From assembly GCA_026874595.1 (NCBI GenBank), contig CM049313.1, forward strand, positions 33,631,159 to 33,695,158: DNA of 64,000 bases, written 5' to 3'. Positions 1-13,100 of this stretch are shown in pieces (within the stretch, counting starts at the first letter, position 1; every line of letters begins with the position of its first letter). Below the pieces are notes generated by a model that was given only the letters and a program-made list of their open reading frames with translations, ran no database searches and was not told the DNA's origin. This DNA comes from Sipunculus nudus (lineage: Eukaryota > Annelida > Sipuncula > Golfingiida > Sipunculidae). Made by a program: the position numbers and the translations under genes.

Positions 1-3000
1 GAATGTGATGGAAAGTTAGTAGCAGTAAGGGAAAATTTGACTGCTATTAATGAATGTAAGCATTGATGAACGAAATGTGACAGTTCATATCAAGAGAGAT
101 GCAAATTGTGACACCTGATGATTTGGTTGATTTTCTTTGTTATGGAATATGTAATGCCATAGGGATATAACATTGGACAGGGCATGATTTGAGAATGAGA
201 CTCAGTGATGCAGAGTGTGAAGAGAGTGATGGTCTTTATACAGTGATGGAGTGATGGTACAAGATTTGACAGCTTATGATGAAAAATATGACAAGGTGGT
301 AGCAATCAGCATGAGTGGTGGAGGATTTTAGAGCTGGTGATCTGAGAGTTTTAGTAATGGAAAGTGCCATGGAAGGTGATGGACAGAAAAGAAAGCTGCA
401 GATAATAAGCCTCAGTTATGGATTCTGAGACCTTTTGATGTGAAAGTTAACCTCTGTGATCATAGAAAGTGTGACAGCCTGTGATGTGAGAGTAAGCCTC
501 TGTGACCATAGAAAGTATGAAGGCCTGTGATGTGAGAGTAAACCTTCGTGATCATAGAAAGTGTGACAGCCTGCGATATGAGAGTAAACCTCTGTGATCA
601 CAGAGAGTGTGACAGTCTGTTATATGAGAGTAAACCTCTGCGATCGTAAAAAGGTTGAAAGCCTGTGATATGAGAGTAAACCTGTGATCATAGAAAATGT
701 GACAGCCTATGATGTGAGAGTAAACCTCTGTGATCATAGAAAGTGTGACAGCCTGTGATGAGAGAGTAAACGTCTGTGATCATAGAAAGTGTAATAGCCT
801 GTGATAAGAGAGTAAACGTCTGTGATCAAAGAAAGTGTAATAGCCTGTGATGAGAGAGTAAACGTCTGTGATCATAGAAAGTGTGACAGCCTGCGATGTG
901 AGAGTAAACCTCTGTGATCATAGAAAGTGTGACAGCCTGTGATGTGAGAGTAAACCTCTGTGATCATAGAAAGTGTGACAGCCTGCGATGTGAGAGTAAA
1001 CCTCTGTGATCATAGAAAGTGTGACAGCCTGTGATGAGAGAGTAAACGTCTGTGATCATAGAAAGTGTGACAGCCTGTGATGTGAGAGTAAACGTCTGTG
1101 ATCATAGAAAGTGTAATAGCCTGTGATGAGAGGGTAAACGTCTGTGATCATAGAAAGTGTGACAGCCTGTGATGTGAGAGTAAACCTCTGTAAACAAAGT
1201 GTGTGATAGCCTGTGATGTGGGAGTAAACGTCTGTGATCATAGAAAGTATAACAGCCTGTGATGAGAGAGTAAACATCTGTGATCATAGAAAGTGTGACA
1301 GCCTGTGATGTGAGAGTAAACCTTTGTGATCATAGAAAGTGTGACAGCCTGCGATGTGAGAGTAAACCTCTGTGATCATAGAAAGTGTGACAGCCTGTGA
1401 TGTGAGGGTAAACCTCTGTAAACATAGTGTGTGATAGCCTGTGATGTGGGAGTAAATGTCTGTGATCACAGATAGTGTGACAGTCTGTTATATGAGAGTA
1501 AACCTCTGTGATCGTAAAAAGGTTGAAAGCCTGTGATATGAGAGTAAACCTCTGTGATCATAGAAAGTGTGACAGCCTGCGATGTGAGAGTAAACCTCTG
1601 TGATCATAGAATGTGTGACAGCCTGTGATGTGAGAGTAAACCTCTGTGATCATAGAAAGTGTGACAGCCTGTGATGAGAGAGTAAACGTCTGTGATCATA
1701 GAAAGTGTGACAGCCTGTGATGTGAGAGTAAACGTCTGTGATCATAGAAAGTGTAATAGCCTGTGATGAGAGGGTAAACGTCTGTGATCATAGAAAGTGT
1801 GACAGCCTGTGATCTGAGAGTAAACCTCTGTAAACAAAGTGTGTGATAGCCTGTGATGTGGGAGTAAAAGTCTGTGATCATAGAAAGTATAACAGCCTGT
1901 GATGAGAGAGTAAACATCTGTGATCATAGAAAGTGTGACAGCCTGTGATGTGAGAGTAAACGTCTGTGATCATAGAAAGTGTGACAGCCTGTGATGTGAG
2001 GGTAAACCTCTGTAAACATAGTGTGTGATAGCCTGTGATGTGGGAGTAAACGTCTGTGATCACAGATAGTGTGACAGTCTGTTATATGAGAGTAAACCTC
2101 TGTGATCGTAAAAAGGTTGAAAGCCTGTGATATGAGAGTAAACCTCTGTGATCATAGAAAGTGTGACAGCCTGCGATGTGAGAGTAAGCCTCTGTGACCA
2201 TAGAAAGTATGAAGGCCTGTGATGTGAGAGTAAACCTCTGTGATCATAGAAAGTGTGACAGCCTGTGATGAGAGAGTAAACGTCTGTGATCATAGAAAGT
2301 GTGACAGCCTGTGATGTGAGAGTAAACGTCTGTGATCATAGAAAGTGTAATAGCCTGTGATGAGAGGGTAAACGTCTGTGATCATAGAAAGTGTGACAGC
2401 CTGTGATCTGAGAGTAAACCTCTGTAAACATAGTGTGTGTTAGCCTGTGATGTGGGAGTAAACGTCTGTGATCACAGATAGTGTGACAGTCTGTTATATG
2501 AGAGTAAACCTCTGTGATCGTAAAAAGGTTGAAAGCCTGTGATATGAGAGTAAACCTGTGATCATAGAAAGTGTGACAGCCTATGATGTGAGAGTAAACC
2601 TCTGTGATCATAGAAAGTGTGACAGCCTGTGATGAGAGAGTAAACGTCTGTGATCATAGAAAATGTAATAGCCTGTGATGAGAGAGTAAACGTCTGTGAT
2701 CATAGAAATTGTAATAGCCTGTGATGAGAGAGTAAACGTCTGTGATCATAGAAAGTGTGACAGCCTGTGATGTGAGAGTAAACGTCTGTGATCATAGAAA
2801 GTGTGACAGCCTGTGATGTGAGAGTAAACCTCTGTGATCATAGAAAGTGTGACAGCCTGCGATGTGAGAGTAAACCTCTGTGATCATAGAAAGTGTGACA
2901 GCCTGTGATGAGAGAGTAAACGTCTGTGATCACAGAAAGTGTGACAGCCAGTGATGTGAGAGTAAACGTCTGTGACCATAGAAAGTGTAATAGCCTGTGA

Positions 3001-6000
3001 TGTGAGGGTAAACCTCTGTAAACATAGTGTGTGATAGCCTGTGATGTGGGAGTAAACGTCTGTGATCACAGATAGTGTGACAGTCTGTTATATGAGAGTA
3101 AACCTCTGTGATCGTAAAAAGGTTGAAAGCCTGTGATATGAGAGTAAACCTCTGTGATCATAGAAAGTGTGACAGCCTGCGATGTGAGAGTAAGCCTCTG
3201 TGACCATAGAAAGTATGAAGGCCTGTGATGTGAGAGTAAACCTCTGTGATCATAGAAAGTGTGACAGCCTGTGATGAGAGAGTAAACGTCTGTGATCATA
3301 GAAAGTGTGACAGCCTGTGATGTGAGAGTAAACGTCTGTGATCATAGAAAGTGTAATAGCCTGTGATGAGAGGGTAAACGTCTGTGATCATAGAAAGTGT
3401 GACAGCCTGTGATCTGAGAGTAAACCTCTGTAAACATAGTGTGTGTTAGCCTGTGATGTGGGAGTAAACGTCTGTGATCACAGATAGTGTGACAGTCTGT
3501 TATATGAGAGTAAACCTCTGTGATCGTAAAAAGGTTGAAAGCCTGTGATATGAGAGTAAACCTGTGATCATAGAAAGTGTGACAGCCTATGATGTGAGAG
3601 TAAACCTCTGTGATCATAGAAAGTGTGACAGCCTGTGATGAGAGAGTAAACGTCTGTGATCATAGAAAATGTAATAGCCTGTGATGAGAGAGTAAACGTC
3701 TGTGATCATAGAAATTGTAATAGCCTGTGATGAGAGAGTAAACGTCTGTGATCATAGAAAGTGTGACAGCCTGTGATGTGAGAGTAAACGTCTGTGATCA
3801 TAGAAAGTGTGACAGCCTGTGATGTGAGAGTAAACCTCTGTGATCATAGAAAGTGTGACAGCCTGCGATGTGAGAGTAAACCTCTGTGATCATAGAAAGT
3901 GTGACAGCCTGTGATGAGAGAGTAAACGTCTGTGATCACAGAAAGTGTGACAGCCAGTGATGTGAGAGTAAACGTCTGTGACCATAGAAAGTGTAATAGC
4001 CTGTGATGAGAGGGTAAACGTCTGTGATCATAGAAAGTGTGACAGCCTGTGATGTGAGAGTAAACCTCTATACAAAGTGTGTGATAGCCTGTGATGTGGG
4101 CGTAAACGTCTGTGATCATAGAAAGTGTGACAGCCTGCGATGATAGAGTAAACCTCTGTGATCATAGAAAGTGTGACAGCCTGTGATGTGAGAGTAAACC
4201 TTTGTGATCATAGAAAGTGTGACAGCCTGCGATATGAGAGTAAACCTCTGTGATCATAGAAAGTTTGACAGCCTGCGATGTGAGAGTAAACCTCTGTGAT
4301 CATAGAAAGTGTGACAGCCTGCGATGTGAGAGTAAACCTCTGTGATCATAGAATGTGTGACAGCCTGTGATGTGAGAGTAAACCTTCGTGATCATAGAAA
4401 GTGTGACAGCCTGCAATGTGAGAGTAAACCTCTGTGATCATGGAAAGTGTGACAGCCTGCGATGTGAGAGTAAAACTCTGTGATCATAGAAAGTGTGACA
4501 GCCTGTGATGAGAGAGTAAACGTCTGTGATCATAGAAAGTGTGACAGCCTGTGATGTGAGAGTAAACTTCGTGATCATAGAAAGTGTGCCAACCTGTGAT
4601 GTGAGAGTAAACCTCTGTGATCATAGAAAGTGTGACAGCCTGTGATGAGAGAGTAAACGTCTGTGATCATAGAAAGTGTGACAGCCTGCGATGTGAGAGT
4701 AAGCCTCTGTGATCATAGAAAGTATGAAGGCCTGTGATGTGAGAGTAAACCTTCGTGATCATAGAAAGTGTGACAGCCTGCGATGTGAGAGTAAACCTCT
4801 GTGATCATAGAAAGTGTGACAGCCTGCGATGTGAGAGTAAACCTCTGTGATCATAGAAAGTGTGACAGCCTGTGATGTGAGAGTAAACCTTCGTGATCAT
4901 AGAAAGTGTGACAGCCTGCGATGTGAGAGTAAACCTCTGTGATCATAGAAAGTGTGACAGCCTATGATGTGAGAGTAAACCTTCTTGATCATAGAAAGTG
5001 TGACAGCCTGCGATGTGGGAGTAAGCCTCTGTGATCATAGAAAGTATGAAGGCCTGTGATGTGAGAGTAAACCTCTGTGATCATAGAAAGTGTGACAGCC
5101 TGCGATGTGAGAGTAAACCTCTGTGATCATAGAAAGTGTGACAGCCTGTGATGTGAGAGTAAACCTTTGTGATCATAGAAAGTGTGACAGCCTGCGATGT
5201 GAGAGTAAACCTCTGTGATCATAGAAAGTGTGACAGCCTGTGATGAGAGAGTAAACGTCTGTGATCATAGAAAAGTGTAATAGCCTGTGATGAGAGAGTA
5301 AACGTCTGTGATCATAGAAAGTGTGACAGCCTGTGATGTGAGAGTAAACCTCTGTGATCACAGATTGTGTGACAGTCTGTTATATGAGAGTAAACCTTTG
5401 TGATCATAGAAAGTGTGACAGCCTGTGATGTGAGAGTAAACCTCTGTAAACAAAGTGTGTGATAGCCTGTGATGTGGGAGTAAACGTCTGTGATCATAGA
5501 AAGTATAACAGCCTGTGATGAGAGAGTAAACATCTGTGATCATAGAAAGTGTAACAGCCTGCGATGTGAGAGTAAACCTCTGTGATCATAGAAATTGTGA
5601 CAGCCTGTGATGTGAGAGTAAACCTCTGTGATCACAGATTGTGTGACAGTCTGTTATATGAGAGTAAACCTCTGTGCTCATAGAAAGTGTGACAGCCTGC
5701 GATGTGAGAGTAAACCTCTGTGATCATAGAAAGTGTAACAGCCTGTGATGAGAGAGTAAACCTTCGTGATCATAGAAAGTGTGACAGCCTGCGATGTGAG
5801 AGTAAGCCTCTGTGTTCATAGAAAGTGTGACAGCCTGTGATGTGAGAGTAAACCTCTGTGATCATAGAAATTGTGACAGCCTGTGATGAGAGAGTAAACG
5901 TCTGTGATCATAGAAAGTGTGACAGCCTGCGATGTGAGAGTAAACCTCTGTGATCACAGATTGTGTGACAGTCTGTTATATGAGAGTAAACCTCTGTGAT

Positions 6001-6930
6001 CATAGAAAGTGTGACAGCCTGTGATGTGAGAGTAAACCTCTGTGATCATAGAAAGTGTAACAGCCTGTGATGTGAGAGTAAATGTCTGTGATCATAGAAA
6101 GTGTGACAGCCTGTGATGTGAGAGTAAGCCTCTGTGACCATAGAAAAGTATGAAGGCCTGTGATATGAGAGTAAACCTTCGTGATCATAGAAAGTGTGAC
6201 AGCCTATGATGTGAGAGTAAACCTCTGTGATCATAGAAAGTGTGACAGCCTGTGATGAGAGAGTAAACGTCTGTGATCATAGAAAGTGTAATAGCCTGTG
6301 ATGAGAGAGTAAACGTCTGTGATCGTAGAAAGTGTGACAGCCTGTGATGTGAGGGTAAACCTCTGTAAACATAGTGTGTGATAGCCTGTGATGTGGGAGT
6401 TAACGTCTGTGATCACAGATAGTGTGACAGTCTGTTATATGAGAGTAAACCTCTGTGATCGTAAAAAGGTTGAAAGCCTGTGATATGAGAGTAAACCTGT
6501 GATCATAGAAAGTGTGACAGCCTATGATGTGAGAGTAAACCTCTGTGATCATAGAAAGTGTGACAGCCTGTGATGAGAGAGTAAACGTCTGTGATCATAG
6601 AAAGTGTAATAGCCTGTGATGAGAGAGTAAACGTCTGTGATCATAGAAATTGTAATAGCCTGTGATGAGAGAGTAAACGTCTGTGATCATAGAAAGTGTG
6701 ACAGCCTGTGATGTGAGAGTAAACGTCTGTGATCATAGAAAGTGTAATAGCCTGTGATGAGAGAGTAAACGTCTGTGATCATAGAAAGTGTGACAGCCTG
6801 TGATGTGAGAGTAAACCTCTGTAAACAGTGTGTGTGACAGCCTGTGATGTGGGAGTAAACCCTTGTGATCATAGAAGTGTGACAGCCTGTGATGTGAGAG
6901 TAAACCTCTGTGGTCATAGAAGGTGTGACA
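1..6930. repeat. 46-bp satellite array with higher-order repeats
   Basis: A tandem array of a 46-bp unit, about 140 copies, is recognisable from about 410 and degenerates toward the left edge, so it probably continues outside the window. Two main variants alternate (units with GATGTGAGAGTAAACCTCT or GATGAGAGAGTAAACGTCT), with minor forms carrying a short TGTAAACA substitution. Many units hold TGATCA, and some the 14-bp palindrome TCTGTGATCACAGA. Larger blocks are duplicated: about 1006 bp (around 1990-2995 and 2996-4001) and about 640 bp (1056-1277 matches 1696-1917). Because 46 is not a multiple of three, the frame rotates every unit and the short reading frames seen are by-products. It ends about 95 bp upstream of a caspase exon, so it lies in that gene's intron or upstream region. 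Confidence 0.95.
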
Positions 6931-7025
6931 GCCAGGTACCTGTGAATTTATGTGATTAAAGTGTTTTAGCCTTTAATAGGAGTGTGCACTACTTCTCTGC
7001 TGATGGAGTGTGATGTCTTTTACAG
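6931..7025. other. Spacer between satellite and caspase exon
   Basis: Short intronic sequence ending in the TTTTACAG acceptor; nothing else seen. Confidence 0.5.
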
Positions 7026-7196
7026 TATGATGTGTACCCCATGAAGAAGAGGTTAAAAGGTCGTGCACTGGTTATAAATAATTACCTGTGTGCAGGAAAT
7101 GAGAGACGGGGGAGTGACATAGACTTCAACAAAGTGAAGACCTTGTTGAAGAACCTCAACTTCTCAGTGCTGGGTTACAGGGACCTGCTTGGATCA
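7026..7196 (+). CDS. Caspase exon a: start of p20
   Basis: 57 codons between a TTTTACAG acceptor and a GTAAGA donor, ending in phase 0. It encodes the opening strand and helix of the caspase fold: KGRALVINN, then ERRGSDIDF, whose Arg matches the first S1-pocket arginine, then VKTLLKNLNFSVLGYRDL. No upstream exon is visible in the satellite, so prodomain exons must lie outside the window. Confidence 0.92.
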
Positions 7197-10100
7197 GTAA
7201 GATTTTAAAGTTACTTCAAAATACATCTGTTATCTTTTAGACCACATAATGAGGTCTTATTGCACTGACTGACTATGTTTGTATATCGCAGTATATACAG
7301 TGCCATCTATGTGTACATAGCTGAATAAGGTAGCCTTAATCTAAAAATTGCCTTAATCTGTATTAGTGATTTGCCTTTTCCTTTTAGAATTGCTATAAAT
7401 ACTCATATACAAATACTAGGTATTTGGTTTATCAGTGTTTTTGATCAAGTATTTGAGGTCAAAACTAAAACTTTAGTGCTGCATACTAGGGAATTAATTA
7501 ATTTTAATGAAACTCACTTTTAGTATAAAATAAAAAAAACTATCATTCCAAAGCTTGTTATCCAGCAAAATCTATGCTTATTTTAAGGATGTCACCAGAC
7601 TTAAGTGTCACAATGATGACTTACCAAGAATTTGAGGGGGTTCAATGAAATTCAGTAGGAGTCTCAACCAATGAATTAACTTGCCAGAATTTGATTCTTT
7701 GGCGTAAACTTAGCATATTTAAAAGATCATTCTTGACTTGTACTTGGAATTAAACATACATATCAGAGGTGTCTTATTTTATTTTACTCCGCTAGAAAAC
7801 CATATATCTGACATATTTGTTGTGACTTTGAAATTTGTATGCTAAAAATGGAACCAGGTGTAAGACAGGATTATCTGCATTAACCATACACTTTGCCCTT
7901 TTGAACAGCTAATTCCTCATTTTCAAACTGGGTTAGTATATGCTTGGGAAAACAACAACAAGTCCTGTAGGACAAAGCTGACATTTCAGACCAGGCATTA
8001 CTGGGCCGGTTTACAACTTTCATACAATTAGGTCAGGTAGATATGATGTCCCCATGGACCTTTCAGGTGTTGTGAGTGCAAAACACTAGGTTATATTCAT
8101 GTTGTGAGTGCAAAACACTAGGTTATATTCATGTTGTGAGTGCAAAACACTAGGTTATATTCATGTTGTGAGTGCAAAACACTAGGTTACATTCATGTTG
8201 TGAGTGCAAAACACTAGGTTATATTCATGTTGTGAGTGCAAAACACTAGGTTATATTCATGTTGTGAGTGCAAAACACTAGGTTATATTCATGTTGTGAG
8301 TGCAAAACACTAGGTTATATTCATGTTGTGAGTGCAAAACACTAGGTTATATTCATGTTGTGAGTGCAAAACACTAGGTTATATTCATGTTGTGAGTGCA
8401 AAACACTAGGTTATATTCATGTTGTGTGTGCAAAACACTAGGTTATATTCATGTTGTGAGTGCAACGCACTTGTGGGGACCTCTTTAATGAGGTGAAAGG
8501 TCACAAGATATCTAATAAGCATATTTTTTCTCTAGCGGTGCTTCTGTTTAAATGTTGATGTTTTATGGGCAGCTCTGACAGAAACACTCAGATTCATCAA
8601 AGATAAGCTTCATTTCCATACATTTTAAAAGATACAAATATGGAGAAATACCTTTTTATTCTGTTCTATTAATTCTGTTATATTCTTCTCTGTTACTGTA
8701 GATCCCCTTTTTATAGCTGCACATCTATTTATAGCCACACCCTCAGTGTGCAAAGTCCCTTTAAGGAGCTTCCATGAAGGTCCTAATACTCAAAAACTGT
8801 TAAAGGTTTATTCATCTTTTCTTCAGGAGATTCGTGCTAAACTGAGAAGTTTTGCAGAAGAACCAGCCAATGCTGACACATCAAGTGTGTTTATTGTAAT
8901 AATGTCCCATGGAGAGAGAGGAAGCATTCTGGGAAGAGATGGGGAACCAGTAGATATTAATCAAATTTGGGATCTATTTCGGGCAAGGAACTGCCCAAAC
9001 CTTGAGAATAAACCAAAAGTCTTTGTACTGGTGGCCTGCCAGGGAGGTCAGTATATCTTTATAACATTATTTATACTACCTATACTTTAAAAATATTGTA
9101 ACAAGTTTTGGTATTTAGAGGTGTAAATAAAAATACATGACTCAGTAGGAATTTATATTGGGCCGGTAAGCCAAACTTGAGTTGTTATACAAGCCATATG
9201 GAGGAATGTACTGCAATGATTATTTATCCTTTTACTTTGTGGTAAACAGCTGATAATCTTAACATTAGGCTACAAATTATGAATTAACACAAAAGAATAC
9301 ATGTAAACTCACAAACTAAACTGAAAATCCATCTTTATGGTAATAAACCATTTCCAAGTAGGCTGCCATCCAGTAACCTGTGGGAGCCATCAATAAACAA
9401 GCAGAGCGATTTATCAATATGCTGAGTTAAAACAGAATTTTTCTCACACTTGATAGGTGCTTCTGTTGTTAGAAAGTATTCTGAAAAAGCTAAATGTTTG
9501 TCAAGTTTATGTCAAGTGACAGTGTACCTGTTCGCAATGAGGCATTGTCAAAAATGGCTATAATATTTGCATCCTATTAGAGCCGTACAGTATGATACAT
9601 TTAAAAGATGTAAAAGCACTCTGATTCTAATATGCCAGTCTTATGTTAGGGGGCCAAAATTATACAATTAGAGGTGGAGCTAGTCTGCATTTCGTGAGCA
9701 AAGGGGCAGACACAGACAGCTGTGCAGTTAAAGACTTGCAGGGTGATCTGGATAGTGAGTGGGAAAAATATTGATTCTCTCAACTGGTGACCCATTGTTG
9801 ATTCCTAGCATGGCTATGAGAGTGGGTTGTAACGATCAGTCCTATGTCATATGGTTTCTCATGGTTTTTTGGGTCCTCTCCATCTAGAAATTACCAAAAA
9901 CCTTCATCTGTGCCATGGAAAGTGCTTCACGTTTGTTGTAATAATTATTTGGAAAACGCACGTTAAATAAATCAAGTGTAGATGGTGTGGAGGACTGTCA
10001 TGAGACATTGTAACATAGTGTAACAGAAGCCTGTTGTGTTGTAGCTCTCACTTATGTGTTTCCTTCACCAGGAACTACCCCCCCCCCTTTCCCACCCCCA

Positions 10101-13100
10101 TTAGCAGGTCAAGGGGATCTAGAGGAAAGCAGCCATTTAGAACAACAGGAGAATTGTCAAAATCATTACAGCTTCATTTCTTCCTGACATTTACCTCTCT
10201 ACAGTTTTATTGTCCCCTGCTTCCTTGGAAAGAACGGGGGACATTGATTTGGGTTTGTCTGTCTGTCTGTCCCTCTGTCTGTCTGTCTGTTCGTCAGATT
10301 TTTCATTTCCTCGTGATAACTTTCCTAAATTTTATCTGATTTTATTCAAATTTGGGTCAGTGATTGCTCTCATGTTTTCCTTGGTTGGGATTGGCTTTGG
10401 ATTGTCTGTCTCACAAGATTATAATACAGTATGATATTTCATTTTTCATATGATGAATCAGAACATTTAGTTTTACTAATCACGAACAGGTTTCGCTAGC
10501 AGTTTTTGCAGTAACTGCCAGGTGCTGCCATCTTTTGAGTGTGGTTAAAACTATTTGTACTTACCACAGACTTGAAAATCATCCCAGACTTTAAGGCGAA
10601 AGCAGAGGACATAAATTTCTTGAATTTGCTTGTTTGAAACCATTTTTGATGACTTTATAGCTGTAATGTGTGCAAAAAGCACAAATGAACAGACAAATGG
10701 ATAGTCCAGACAAACAATGAAAATAAAAGTCCAGCTTTGATGCTCAGCTACAATCATAATGCAGGCATTCTGTATTTCCTTTGTTTTAACCGCTGCTTTG
10801 TACTGCAAGATTCTCTTGGTCTCAGCATCAGGAATTTCACAGGGCAATGAATTGTAATCAGACCAATTAGAACCTGGTATTGCATTGTGCATCCAACCCC
10901 CAAGTTTAAAATCTTGTTGCAGGCACAGATCCAGGATTTTTTGCAGGGATGGATAAACAGGTTTCATGCATAAAAAATTGTCTAAAAAAGGGTTGTTAGT
11001 TAAGAGCAGCTGGGGGGGGTCATGACCCCCAAAACCCCCTGTCATGCATAAGATGTCTAAAAAAAGTTTGTTGGTTGACCCCAACCCCCCTGGATCCTTG
11101 CCTTTGTTGGTCAGATTCTTTGCCCTGTTTCAGTCCCTGAAAAACTTGCTAAACAAAGCAGCTGTTAATTAGGATATATGAAACAATAAGTGTAAGATGA
11201 ATCTAAAAACACTGTTAACAAAATTAAATATAGCTTAATGGAAAATTACCTTTCCTGAAACTGACTTGATTTCAGTGACTGACTTTACCTGCAGAATTAA
11301 TGGATACAGTGGACGAAGGGAACGGAGGGAGGAGCTCTTTGTCCGATGCACAGTCGCCTCGGTCAGAGCAGGGCTTCCCTATTCAGGAGTCAGGTGATGG
11401 AAGAACCCAGCGTGATGCACATCCTCCTGTCCAGACCCCGCAGTACTCTGACATGTTCACAGCCTACTCTGTCATGTCAGGTGAGCTAACAAAGTAATAA
11501 AAGTGCATTTTTTCATGAACAAATTGAGCATACACTTTGTGGTTAAAGGGACATGGTCAGTACCAATATTATGCCTATTCTTCTACACTGTCAGTTCACA
11601 TTTGCTTTATTCAAAAATTTCCTAGCAAAACCATCCCAGCACATGGTCTCAGTAATGCCCCTTCAGCTGTTTAACACCTTGTTATGGTTCTGCATATGAG
11701 CAAACACGGTCCACTTGTGTCTGTATACCATAACAAGGTCGCTTGACTGGAGGCCCTATTTTGCACAAGGGTAACAGATCCGAAACAAAGGATGGTCCAA
11801 ACATGAACATACACAGTAGTGAAAGAGTGGTTGTAAGCCTGAAAAGAATTGCAAAATGCCCAGTCCACTATTTTGAACACTTGTGTACAGAAGTAAGCTA
11901 GCTGTTTCAGTACATTATTTTGGCAGGTACCATTTTATTTCAAAGAGAAGATGCTATTTTGCATGTTAATTCAACATGTTTTGTAAGTGATTAGGGTCCT
12001 TCAACTGTCTGGGCTCATGTCCAACAAGCCAGCATTGCAGGTTTTGTGAAATGAAAATAGAATCATGATAGAGCCTCCAGCAGGAACATTGCTTGTAAAG
12101 ATAAAAAAGTACCTTATTTTATCAAGGGTGATATAACAACATATGATTTTATATCTAAGCTTGGACATATTATGGTATACTCTCCATCGGTCTGTCCATT
12201 AATTTTTAGAATCGCTGCAATAACTTGCAAAGGGCTTCAGTGTATTTTCCTGAACGCACTATAGTTTCTTACCTATAGATTATCTAGCCTGAGTTTGATT
12301 CTAGGCAAAACTTTCCAGGAATATGTTTGATTTATATGAAATACTACAGAAATATTAACCAATACCATATTTCACATTAGTTCAAAATCTGGCAAAATCC
12401 AAACATATTTAATGAGGTCAAAGGTCACAAGATATGGAACTGGGATATTATTCAAATGCACCATTCGCAGTGCTTTTGTTATAACTGTACAAAATAAAGG
12501 AGTGTGATTTTCACTCAAATTTTTGACAGGGTTTGGGTCTCTTCGAGATGTTCATCAAGGCAGTTGGTACATACAAGAGATGGACCGCGTGTTCCGACAA
12601 CAGGCGGGAGAATGTACTGTACAGTCCATGTTTGACAAGGTAAGGTTGGGAGTTTTTATGGAATATATGAAAAAGAAAAATTGCAAAAAAAAGACAAAAG
12701 TTTCTGTCATGAAAGAATAGTATGCCATATTTGGAGCATAAACAAGAATTCATATACAGTAAAACCTCAATTATGAACACCAACGGGGTCCTATTTTCGA
12801 GGTGGTCGTCTAAGGGAGGTTTTATACAATAAGGAAATGGAAATCTGGAATGTGAACAAATGATCTATGTCACAAAAGTGAGGTGATCATTAGGTAAAGT
12901 TTAAATGTATCTATAAATTTATATAACCTTTTATATGTTAAGAGTCTTAATACTCCATTTAAAGTTATTAATTCTGTCATGATATGGGTTCAGATGAAGG
13001 CAATCTACAGGGATAGGTTTTTGCCATGGTCCATGTAGTTTTTATTCTACCAGCTAACCTATATTTATAAAACCTTTCTGACACTGATCCTTTTATCATC

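Noticed and set aside
416-6917. Many overlapping minus-strand frames with MITDVYSHITG-type repeats, looking like a repeat protein
   Set aside because: The DNA unit is 46 bp, not a multiple of three; frames rotate and stop after 60-90 codons. They are a by-product of the satellite.
8069-8466. Regular 32-bp repeats resembling a CRISPR array (also 42013-42816)
   Set aside because: Units are directly adjacent with no unique spacers, and the context is animal introns.
10551-11084. 177-codon open frame on the minus strand in a caspase intron
   Set aside because: It runs across a fragment of the M1 repeat and a C/G run, has no motif, and opposes the host gene.
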